The notes below the pieces were generated by a model. That model ran no database searches. It saw only the letters and a list, made by a program, of their open reading frames with translations, and was not told where the DNA came from. Of a DNA stretch of 64,000 bases, positions 16,688 through 24,286 are shown piece after piece; position 1 is the first letter of the stretch; the number at the start of each line of letters is the position of its first letter. The position numbers were made by a program, and so were the translations under genes. This DNA is from Streptomyces sparsogenes (lineage in GTDB: Bacteria; Actinomycetota; Actinomycetes; Streptomycetales; Streptomycetaceae). Location of the stretch: positions 1-64,000 of the forward strand of contig NZ_MAXF01000157.1 of NCBI RefSeq assembly GCF_001704635.1, read 5' to 3'.

Positions 16688-17671
16688 ATGGCTCTGACCG
16701 ATCAGAATCCTGACGAACTCCTCGACTACCGGCCGGAGGTCTCCGTACCGGACGACTTCGACGCCTTCTGGCAGCGGACCCTGGCCGAAGCCCGCGCCCT
16801 GGGCGGAGCGGTCAAGGCCGAGCGGGTCACCGACCAGCACCTGCTGAGCACGGTCGAGGTGGACGACGTACGTTTCCCCGGCTGGAACGGCGAACCTGTG
16901 GCCGCCTGGCTGCTGCGCCCGCGCGGCGCCGAAGCCCCGCTGCCGGTCGTCGTCACCTACATCGGGTACTCCGGCGGCCGCGGGCTTCCCACCGACCACC
17001 TGCTGTGGTCCGCGGCCGGTTACGCCCAACTCGTCGTCGACAGCCGCGGACAGGGCCACGACACCCCGGACCGCGGCGAGGGCGACGGCACGCAATGGGC
17101 CGAGGGCTTCATGACCCGCGGCATCGACTCACCTGACAACTACTACTACCGCCGCCTCATGACGGACTGCGTACGCGCCGTGGACGCGATCGCCGAACTG
17201 CCCGGACTGGATGCCGATCGGGTCGTCGCCGCGGGCTGCAGCCAGGGTGGCGGCCTGGCTCTCGCGGTCGCCGGACTCGCCCCGGACCGGGTGGCGGCAG
17301 TGCTTTCGGACCTTCCGTTCCTCTGCCACTTCCGTCAGGCGGCGCAGATCAGCATGGAGGGCCCGTACCTGGAAGTCACCAAGTACCTGCGCTGGCACAG
17401 TCCGCACCGTGTCGATACGACCTTCGCCACGCTCGACTACTTCGACGGTGTCCACTTCGCCCGTCGGGCGACGGCCCCGGCACTGTTCAGCGTCGGCCTC
17501 ATGGACCCGGTCTGCCCGCCCTCCACCGTCTACGCCGCCTTCAACCACTACGCGGGGGCGGACCGGACCATGACCGTCTGGCCCTTCGCCGACCACGGCG
17601 GTGGCTTCGGCCGGAACACCGCGGTGCAGATGAAGTGGCTGCGCCAACGCGGTCTGACACCGCAGCGATAG
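16688..17671 (+). CDS. CE7 acetyl xylan esterase / cephalosporin-C deacetylase-type
   Basis: 327 residues, typical of CE7. The catalytic triad is visible: Ser185 in GCSQGGG, Asp273 in GLMDPVCPP and His303 in FADHGGG, with the family's RGQG motif (VVDSRGQGHDTP). There is no signal peptide, so it deacetylates imported short oligosaccharides in the cytoplasm. The ATG at 16688 follows ACAAGGA. It is divergent from the LacI gene with a 112-bp gap. It complements the secreted CE2-like esterase, so deacetylation occurs on both sides of the membrane. Confidence 0.92.
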   Translation: MALTDQNPDELLDYRPEVSVPDDFDAFWQRTLAEARALGGAVKAERVTDQHLLSTVEVDDVRFPGWNGEPVAAWLLRPRGAEAPLPVVVTYIGYSGGRGLPTDHLLWSAAGYAQLVVDSRGQGHDTPDRGEGDGTQWAEGFMTRGIDSPDNYYYRRLMTDCVRAVDAIAELPGLDADRVVAAGCSQGGGLALAVAGLAPDRVAAVLSDLPFLCHFRQAAQISMEGPYLEVTKYLRWHSPHRVDTTFATLDYFDGVHFARRATAPALFSVGLMDPVCPPSTVYAAFNHYAGADRTMTVWPFADHGGGFGRNTAVQMKWLRQRGLTPQR

Positions 17672-17878
17672 GCGAGGAAGGCCGGCCCGACCCGACCGGC
17701 GGGCGCCGCCTCAGCCGGTCGGTCGGCACGGGCCGACGCTGCCCGCCCGTGGGGCGGCGGTGCTGCGCCAGGGCTGACACCGTGCAGCCGCCCCTCCCCG
17801 AAAACACCGCCCAGAGCCGCTGGGCCGCCGCTCCCGCGCCGGCCCATACAGAGCCGCACCAGAAAGGCAGAACCCGCC

Positions 17879-20212
17879 ATGTCCCCTGCCCCGCACCTCT
17901 CCCGCCGAGGACTGCTGGCCGCCGGGGCGGCCACGGCCGCACTCCCCCTGCTCGCCCCCTCCCCCGCCGCCGCCCGCACGGCCGGTTCCACGCCGTACAC
18001 CTTCCGCAACGCTGAGATAGTCGGCGGCGGCTTCGTCACCGGCATCGTCTTCAACCAGAGCGAACCCGGACTGGTGTACGCCCGGACCGACATCGGCGGC
18101 GCCTACCGCCTCGACACGGCGTCCCGGCGGTGGATTCCCCTCACCGACTGGATCGGCTGGGACGAGTACGGACACACCGGCATCATCAGCGTCGCCACCG
18201 ACGAGGTCGACCCCGACCGCGTCTATCTGGCGGCGGGCACCTACCCCATGCCCGACTGGGACCCGTCCATGGCGGCGATCCTGCGCTCGACCGACCGCGG
18301 CCGCACCTGGAAGACCACTCCCCTGCCGTTCCGGCTGGGCGGCAACATGCCCGGCCGCGGCATCGGGGAGCGGCTGGTGATCGACCCCAACCGCAACAAG
18401 ATCCTGTACCTGGGGGTGCGCGGGGGCCACGGGCTGTGGCGCAGCACCGACCACGGCAAGACCTTCGCGAAGGTGACCGGCTTCCCCAACCCGGGCAACT
18501 TCGTCCCCGACCCCCATGACCCCAACGGCCCGAACGGCGACAACCTGGGCGTGCTGCAGGTCGTCTTCGACAAGCGCACCGGCAGAGCGGGCAGGGCCAC
18601 CCGGACGATCTATGTCACCGTCGCCGACAAGGACAACATCCTGTACCGGTCCACCGACGCGGGAGCGACCTGGGAGCGCGTACCCGGGCAGCCCACCGGC
18701 TTCATCCCGCACCACGCGGTCTTCGACCATGTCGGCGGCTACCTGTACCTGGCGACCAGCGACACCGCCGGCCCCTACGACGGCTCCAAGGGCGACGTGT
18801 GGAAGCTGGACACCGCCACCGACACCTGGACCCGCATCAGCCCGGTCCCGTCCACCAGCGACGACAACCAGTACGGCTACAGCGGCCTGACCATCGACCG
18901 GCAGAACCCGGACACCCTGATGGTGTCCACCCAGGTCAAGTGGTACCCCGACTGCCTCCTCTTCCGCTCCACCGACGGCGGCGCGACCTGGACCCGGGCC
19001 TGGGACCTGGGCGCCGATTCCGAGCGCACCCTGCGCTACGACATCGACATCTCCGCCGCCCCCTGGCTGACCTGGAACGCCTCGCCGTCGCTGCCCGAGA
19101 TCGCACCGAAGCTGGGCTGGATGATGGAGTCCGTCCAGATCGACCCCTTCGACTCCGACCACTTCATGTACGGAACCGGCGCGACGATCTACGGGGCGAA
19201 CAACCTGACCGACTGGGACAGCGGCGGCACGGTGCACATCTCCGTGCGGGCGCAGGGCCTGGAGGAGTGCTCGGTCGGCTGCGTGATCAGCCCTCCCGTC
19301 GGCCCCGCGCACCTCTTCTCGGGCGTGGGCGACGTCGGCGGCTTCCGGCACAGGGATTTCCACAAGGCGCCGAAGATGTACGACAACCCGACCTTCGGCG
19401 CCACGCCGGCCCTTGACTACGCGGAGCTGGCGCCGCACGTCATCGTGCGGGTCGGCAACCCCACCAGCGGCTGGACCCAGCACTTCGCCATCTCCACCGA
19501 CAGCGGCGACACCTGGACGCCCTCGCGCAGTGAGCCGTCGGGCGTCACCGGGCCCGGAGTCGATGACCAGGCCGTCGCCGTCAGCGCCGACGGCAGGCGG
19601 ATCGTGTGGTCACCGGCCGGAGCGCCGGCCAGCTGGTCCGACGACAACGGAGCCACCTGGACGGCTTCGAAGGGGCTGCCGACCGGGGTTTCCGTGCGCT
19701 CCGACCGGGTGAACCCGGCGAAGTTCTACGCCTACGGCTCCGGTGTCTTCTACCTCAGCACGGACGGCGGCAAGAGCTTCAAGGCCACGGCGGCGACCGG
19801 GCTGCCCACCGCGGGCAACGTCCGCTTCAAGCCGGCACCGGGCCACGAGGGCGACATCTGGCTGGCCGGCGGCAGCAGCAAGGCCGCCGATGACACCCCC
19901 TACGGGCTGTGGCGGTCGACCGACTCGGGAGCGTCCTTCACCAGGTTCAAGGCGGTGGACGAGGGCGACGTCGTCGGGTTCGGCAAGGCGGCGCCCGGCG
20001 CCACGTACCCCGCCGTCTACACCAGCTCCAGGATCTGCGGCGTACGCGGCATCTTCCGGTCCGACGACGCGGGCCGGACCTGGGTCCGCATCAACGACGA
20101 CCGCCACCAGTACGCCTGGACCGGCAACACCATCACCGGAGACCCCCGGGTCTACGGCCGCGTGTACTTCGGGACCAACGGACGCGGAGTCATCTGCGGC
20201 GACCCCACGTGA
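17879..20212 (+). CDS. Tat-exported GH74 endo-xyloglucanase, paralogue 1
   Basis: 777 residues. A twin-arginine signal (SRRGLLAAGAATAALPLLAP) precedes the tandem seven-bladed propellers of GH74, seen as repeated ST..G.TW blades. One catalytic Asp is residue 71 in YARTDIGGAYR; the other lies in IDPFDSDHFMYGTG (Asp 422, 425 or 427). GH74 enzymes cut the beta-1,4-glucan backbone of xyloglucan. The length matches the catalytic module alone, with no CBM. AGAAAGGCAG precedes the ATG. It is followed after 138 bp by the GH12 gene on the same strand, giving two secreted backbone-cutting enzymes together. Confidence 0.95.
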   Translation: MSPAPHLSRRGLLAAGAATAALPLLAPSPAAARTAGSTPYTFRNAEIVGGGFVTGIVFNQSEPGLVYARTDIGGAYRLDTASRRWIPLTDWIGWDEYGHTGIISVATDEVDPDRVYLAAGTYPMPDWDPSMAAILRSTDRGRTWKTTPLPFRLGGNMPGRGIGERLVIDPNRNKILYLGVRGGHGLWRSTDHGKTFAKVTGFPNPGNFVPDPHDPNGPNGDNLGVLQVVFDKRTGRAGRATRTIYVTVADKDNILYRSTDAGATWERVPGQPTGFIPHHAVFDHVGGYLYLATSDTAGPYDGSKGDVWKLDTATDTWTRISPVPSTSDDNQYGYSGLTIDRQNPDTLMVSTQVKWYPDCLLFRSTDGGATWTRAWDLGADSERTLRYDIDISAAPWLTWNASPSLPEIAPKLGWMMESVQIDPFDSDHFMYGTGATIYGANNLTDWDSGGTVHISVRAQGLEECSVGCVISPPVGPAHLFSGVGDVGGFRHRDFHKAPKMYDNPTFGATPALDYAELAPHVIVRVGNPTSGWTQHFAISTDSGDTWTPSRSEPSGVTGPGVDDQAVAVSADGRRIVWSPAGAPASWSDDNGATWTASKGLPTGVSVRSDRVNPAKFYAYGSGVFYLSTDGGKSFKATAATGLPTAGNVRFKPAPGHEGDIWLAGGSSKAADDTPYGLWRSTDSGASFTRFKAVDEGDVVGFGKAAPGATYPAVYTSSRICGVRGIFRSDDAGRTWVRINDDRHQYAWTGNTITGDPRVYGRVYFGTNGRGVICGDPT

Positions 20213-20350
20213 GGTCCGACTCCAGGTCACCGCGATCCGCACCCGCCGTCCCGAAGGGGAGACCGACGTGGCCCTGCCCCCAGGGCAGGGCGACCGAATC
20301 CTCCTCTCCCGTGTGATCCCCCCACTCAGCACACCACTTCAGGAGGGCTG

Positions 20351-21067
20351 ATGAAACTCCGCATCGGCTGGGCCGCGCTTCTCGCGGCGCTGGCTCTCGT
20401 CTTCACCTTGCCGAACTCGGCAGCGGCAGCGTCGTCGACGTACTGGTTCAAGCACTACGCGACCGGCGGCAACGCCTCGACGTGGTACAGCGACGACGCC
20501 AACTGGGGTGTGAACTCCTCGACCGGCACCGGCTTCGTCGCCATGGTCAACGGCAAGGACTGGGGCTGGTCGTCCCCGGTGACCACGCTCCCCAAGAAGA
20601 TCGGCGACGTCAACCCGAACAACAACACGTGGTTCAGCCAGTCGGCGTACCCGAAGTCCGGCTCGTACTACGACGCCGCGTACGACATCTTCATCGACCC
20701 CTACCCGGCGCCGACCGACCGCAACTCCAAGACCGAGATCATGATCTGGCTCAACTGGTACAACACCAAGCCGCTGGCCGACCACTACGACGCGAGCGGG
20801 GCCGCGATCCCGGCCGCGACCAACGTCAGCCTGGGCGGCCGCGCTTGGGACGTCTACGAGTACACCTGGCCGAACGGCGACCACACCCTCAGCTTCCTGG
20901 ACAGGAACAGGTCCGGCTGGTGGTCCGGCAGCCTCACCCCGTTCTTCAACTACGGCCTGGGCAGGGGGTTCTACACCAAAGACCACTACCTCAACAGCGT
21001 CATGGCCGGCTGGGAATTCGGGCCGGGCGACTACACCGCTCACTCCTGGGGCGCCGTGGGCTTCTGA
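20351..21067 (+). CDS. Secreted GH12 endo-glucanase/xyloglucanase
   Basis: 238 residues. The signal peptide (MKLRIGWAALLAALALVF through NSAAAA) is followed by a compact GH12 jelly-roll. Nucleophile Glu129 lies in SKTEIMIWLNW and acid/base Glu222 in AGWEFGPGDYT. AGGAGGG lies immediately before the ATG. GH12 includes endo-1,4-glucanases and xyloglucan-specific hydrolases; the neighbouring GH74 favours xyloglucan. No binding module is attached. The gene ends about 50 bp before a strong terminator. Confidence 0.93.
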   Translation: MKLRIGWAALLAALALVFTLPNSAAAASSTYWFKHYATGGNASTWYSDDANWGVNSSTGTGFVAMVNGKDWGWSSPVTTLPKKIGDVNPNNNTWFSQSAYPKSGSYYDAAYDIFIDPYPAPTDRNSKTEIMIWLNWYNTKPLADHYDASGAAIPAATNVSLGGRAWDVYEYTWPNGDHTLSFLDRNRSGWWSGSLTPFFNYGLGRGFYTKDHYLNSVMAGWEFGPGDYTAHSWGAVGF

Positions 21068-21080
21068 CGCCGCGACGAGC

Positions 21081-21110
21081 TCAGGCGTCCAACCGGTGAC
21101 CGACGCCTGA
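21081..21110. terminator. Hairpin after GH12
   Basis: TCAGGCGTC (21081-21089) pairs with GACGCCTGA (21102-21110): 9-bp perfect stem, 12-nt loop. It stands directly before a second, stronger hairpin, between convergent genes. Confidence 0.6.
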
Positions 21111-21115
21111 AGCAG

Positions 21116-21141
21116 GGGGCGGGGCGAATACGCCCCGCCCC
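21116..21141. terminator. Bidirectional terminator hairpin between GH12 and MFS
   Basis: GGGGCGGGGCG (21116-21126), AATA loop, CGCCCCGCCCC (21131-21141): an 11-bp all-GC stem with a tetraloop. It lies between the ends of the convergent GH12 and MFS genes. Confidence 0.8.
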
Positions 21142-21163
21142 TCCCGTCATGTCCCGACGGTGA

Positions 21164-22363
21164 TCAGCGCCGGCTCTCGCCACGCGAATCTTCGCGTGGC
21201 CCGCGTGGCCGTCCCCGGCCGGGCCGTACCCGTGCCCCCACCGCCGCACCGAGCAGCGGGACCGCCATGGAGGCCAGACAGGCCAGGGCGCCCGGCAGCG
21301 ACATCCAGTCGGTGAGGGAGCCCACGAGCAGCGGGCTGACCAGGAAGGCGCCGTACGAGACCGTCGAGACCACCGAGACCGTGTAACCGCTCGCGTCCTG
21401 CTGCCCCGCACGGCTGAGCAGTGCCGGCATCAAAGGACCGAGGGCGAGCCCTGAGACGGCGAACCCGGCGAGGGACGACTCGGCCGTGGGGGCCAGAGCC
21501 GCCCAGGCGAAGCCACCGCACCCGCCCACCGCGGCGAGCACACTGAGATCGCGGGTGCGGAGCCGCGGCAACCGCTGCACCACCAGACGCGAGACGGTCA
21601 GTGCCGCCATGTACACCGCCGGAGCGGCGCTCGCCAGTACGACGGAGGCGTCCTTGTCCTCCTCCAGCAGAAGCACCGACCATTGCTCGACGGCGTTCTC
21701 CACGACGAGCACGCACCCACCCAGCACACCGATCGCCGCGCCCCACAACCAGGCCGACCGCCAGTGCGGGTCCGCCGGACCCTTGGGGTCGGCGCGGCGC
21801 CGGGCGTGGTCCTTGGCCGCCGGTCCCAAGAGGGGCAGGACGGAACCGAGCAGGGCCGCCGCGGACAGGAGGAGCACGGCGCGGATGCTCATGCCCGACT
21901 GCCGGGCCAGCCCCGTCAGCGGGGCCGCCGTGATCACTGCCACCGGAAAGGCGGCATGCACCGCCTGGAACAAGGGGCGCCCGCTGACGCGTTCGGCACG
22001 TGCCGCCGCCGCGTTGAGGCATACGTCCAGCGCTCCGCTGCCGGCACCCACCAGGAAGAGCGCGATTCCGAGTCCGCCGAGACCGCTGACCCCGCTCAGC
22101 GCCACGATGCCGAGGGCCAGGGCCGCGGCCGTGAGCAGCAACGTCCGGTGCTCACGGCCGACGGCGATCCTGCCGATCAGCCCCATCGCCGGCATCGCTC
22201 CCACAGGGACCGCGGTGAGGACGAGGCCGAGCTCGCCAGGAGTGGCGTCGGCACGCTCGAGCACAGCGGGAAGCAGAGCCGACCACGTGCCCCAGAAGGC
22301 CCCCCAGGCTCCGCTGACCACCACCAGGGCAAAACGGGGGCTCTTCGGCGCAGGCTCCGTCAC
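21164..22363 (-). CDS. MFS transporter
   Basis: 399 residues with about twelve hydrophobic segments and the usual cytoplasmic loop in the middle (AKDHARRRADPKGPADPHWR). Glycine-rich early helices are typical of MFS exporters or sugar-type permeases. The GTG start at 22363 overlaps the stop of the degraded reading frame upstream (GTGA), the pattern of translational coupling in an operon, so its original partner was an enzyme now lost. The substrate cannot be read from sequence; sugar import or efflux are both possible. Confidence 0.8.
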   Translation of the reverse strand: MTEPAPKSPRFALVVVSGAWGAFWGTWSALLPAVLERADATPGELGLVLTAVPVGAMPAMGLIGRIAVGREHRTLLLTAAALALGIVALSGVSGLGGLGIALFLVGAGSGALDVCLNAAAARAERVSGRPLFQAVHAAFPVAVITAAPLTGLARQSGMSIRAVLLLSAAALLGSVLPLLGPAAKDHARRRADPKGPADPHWRSAWLWGAAIGVLGGCVLVVENAVEQWSVLLLEEDKDASVVLASAAPAVYMAALTVSRLVVQRLPRLRTRDLSVLAAVGGCGGFAWAALAPTAESSLAGFAVSGLALGPLMPALLSRAGQQDASGYTVSVVSTVSYGAFLVSPLLVGSLTDWMSLPGALACLASMAVPLLGAAVGARVRPGRGRPRGPREDSRGESRR

Positions 22364-22920
22364 TCGGTTCGCCCCAACGCTGTCGGTACTCCGGCGACGG
22401 TGGTGAGAGTGAACCGCTCGCCGTTGACCACCACCTCGCCGGGCGGCGCCGTGTCGGCGGCGGGCGGGAAGGCAACGCTGCGCACCGGAGCCGGCCCGAC
22501 CGTCTCCAGGTCGACGCGCTGCCCACAGCGGACCGCCTGCGCCCGGGTGACACTTTCAGGGGTGCGCAGTCGGCAGTGCTCCGTTCCGGTACCCCACTGC
22601 AGGAGGCTGAGGTCGGTCGTCAAGGTCTCGGTCACGGTGCCCGCCTTGACGTAGCCCCAGCAGATAGGCCAGGTCGGCCGACCAGGTGGCGCGTCCACCG
22701 GACCCGGCGGACCGCTCCGGGATTGTCGATGCACAGTACATCGCACGGGATATCGCGCTCTCGGATGGTCCGGGCGAGCTGGAGGGACGTAGTAGTCGAG
22801 GAGCCGGTCCGGGAGGCGCGTCACCTGGCACAGTCCGCTCTCGCCGTGGTCCCGCAGCGGACGATCGAGGGGGTCGGCCACATGCAGCCCAGGCGGTACC
22901 AAAGGCAGTTGCAACGGCAT
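22360..22920 (-). pseudogene. Degraded gene with a GH31-like motif, coupled to the MFS gene
   Basis: An AGAAGGAGG site and ATG at 22920 open MPLQLPLVPPGLHVADPLD and continue to about PLRDHGESGLCQVTRLPD. After a frame change (about 22780) the minus strand reads ARTIRERDIPCDVLCID, like the barrel motif before the catalytic Asp of GH31 enzymes (RER.IPCDV.H.D). The final open part (TVTETLTTDLSLLQWGTG through NGERFTLTTV) ends in a stop overlapping the MFS start. N-terminus, middle and C-terminus are joined with most of the protein missing, so internal deletion plus frameshift is inferred. The family is uncertain. Confidence 0.55.
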
Positions 22921-23144
22921 GTTCCTCCTTCTGCGCAAGATGGCCCGCGGTCGGTGCCGCTGCCCCGATCGACCAGCACGTGCCAGCCGTCGGGAGCAAC
23001 GCATCGTTCGCCACCCATGCGGTCCAGCACGGAGATTGCCGAGCTTTGGCAGCTCAGCGCCGAGCTGACGGCGCGGTGCCGTTGCCGCACTGGGCGGCGG
23101 CCGGCGACGAGGATGGCTCGCGACGACGGGTCGCGTTGCCGGCG

Positions 23145-23535
23145 TCAGTCCTCCAGCGTCGACGGCGGCGTGCCCAGGGCTGTCGGCTCTGGCCAGAACT
23201 CCTCGGGGATGGTGGTGGCCTGTAGCCTCCCTGCGGCCCTGGGCGTAGTCGTTCGACGTCTGGATCACGGCCAACGGGCTGGCGAACATCGCCCGCGCCA
23301 GGGCGTCGGCCGCCTCGGCCGGCGTCCCGTCCGGACGCGCCGGATCGCCCAGGATGGAGGTCCGACGCTGACCGCCGTCACGCGCAGCGAGGTCTCCGGC
23401 ACGATCCGCTCGTCCGCCAACTCCTCCATGGCCCTTGGAACGTCCTTCCATCGCGGGGTTGCGGCGGGCTCCGGGGGCTGCGGCCGTGTCCGGCGCGAAG
23501 CGGTGGGCGTTCCCCCGCAGTAGCGGAGTATGCAT
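23145..23535 (-). pseudogene. Degraded, unrecognised gene behind operator pair 2
   Basis: Coding-like pieces with strong GC3 bias follow one another in different frames on the minus strand: an ATG at 23535 (MHTPLLRGNAHRFAPDT), WKDVPRAMEELADERIVPET, ILGDPARPDGTPAEAADALA with RAMFASPLAVIQTSNDY, and a terminal IPEEFWPEPTALGTPPSTLE ending at 23145. Together they suggest about 130 codons broken by at least two frameshifts. The operator and promoter at 23547-23588 lie 12 bp upstream, so this was once a regulated enzyme gene. I do not recognise the family. Confidence 0.5.
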
Positions 23536-23546
23536 ATCCACTTCAT

Positions 23547-23588
23547 TCGAAGCGCTTCGATACTCAGCCGGGCTACTGATTCTGTCAA
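23547..23588 (-). promoter_or_regulatory. Promoter plus operator facing a dead gene (pair 2, left)
   Basis: Minus strand: TTGACA (23583-23588), 17 bp, GAGTAT (23560-23565), abutting a perfect TCGAAGCGCTTCGA (23547-23560). Same layout as the left arms of pairs 1 and 3, although the downstream gene is now broken. Confidence 0.65.
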
Positions 23589-23672
23589 GAGATCGCATGG
23601 CAACGGCTTGGGGCGCCCGCTGGAACCCGTCGGTAACGTTTTCGATTCCCCCTTGAACTTCTACCGCAAGGC

Positions 23673-23727
23673 TTGTGCGCTCCGCTGGAGGACTCTTAAC
23701 CTCAGCCCACGCATCGAAGCGCTTCGA
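23673..23727 (+). promoter_or_regulatory. Promoter plus operator upstream of permease relic and GH74 (pair 2, right)
   Basis: TTGTGC (23673-23678), 18 bp, TAACCT (23697-23702), then a perfect TCGAAGCGCTTCGA (23714-23727). A further half-site AGCGCTTCGG follows at 23733-23742. Centre-to-centre distance to the left operator is 167 bp. The nearest intact downstream gene is GH74 at 24287. Confidence 0.6.
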
Positions 23728-23846
23728 TGATGAGCGCTTCGGTGATTCATCTTACGTGTCCGGGGATCTTGGATCTTGCAATGAAGCAGACCATGGAGGG
23801 TCGCTGACGTCATGCCGAACCCACGCTCCGGGCCAAGCCGGAGAGG

Positions 23847-24065
23847 TTGGAGAAGCTGCCGCTGCAGAACGTGCCCTCCCAGATCGGGGTACGCCGCCAG
23901 TGGCCCGCCGGCACGTCCGAGATGCTCGCCGGCGGCCAGGTGCCCAGCCTCGCCATACAGGCCGCCGTCATGATCCTCGCGCCGGTGCCCGTCGCCGTCC
24001 TCTCCCCTTTCGTCCAGGGGCACTTCAAGGAGGGCATGCTCAGCGACGCGCCCCAGGGGCGGTTG
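23847..24065 (+). pseudogene. Relic: C-terminal end of an ABC sugar permease (MalG/LplC type)
   Basis: The frame reads EKLPLQNVPSQI through GGQVPSLAIQAAVMILAPVP and SPFVQGHFKEGML. This aligns with the last 70 residues of the intact permease at 44270-45196 (EMMPLQNVLIQL, GQLSALGIQMAVMVLALIPV, SPFVQRHFKKGML). Everything before this is absent and no start signal is present. It shows that a second importer operon once stood to the right of operator pair 2, where pair 4 still has one. Confidence 0.8.
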
Positions 24066-24286
24066 CACCTCGTCAACCTCGCTGGGGCGGACTTGGCCAT
24101 GTTCCGGTGGAACCTGCGCACTCGCAGCGGAAGGACACAGCCCATCGACGATCCCAGCTACATCCAGCCGGCGCAAAAACGACCAATCATCCGAATCAAC
24201 GACCTGCGAAGTACGGGTCTGAGCGATGTCCGTGTGCCACGCGCGTCGAAGACCAGCCTCTCGTATCCGCCGCAAAGGAGAACATC

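Noticed and set aside
22360..24286. Insertion sequence as cause of the graveyard
   Set aside because: No transposase reading frame, terminal inverted repeats or target duplication could be found in or around the degraded region.
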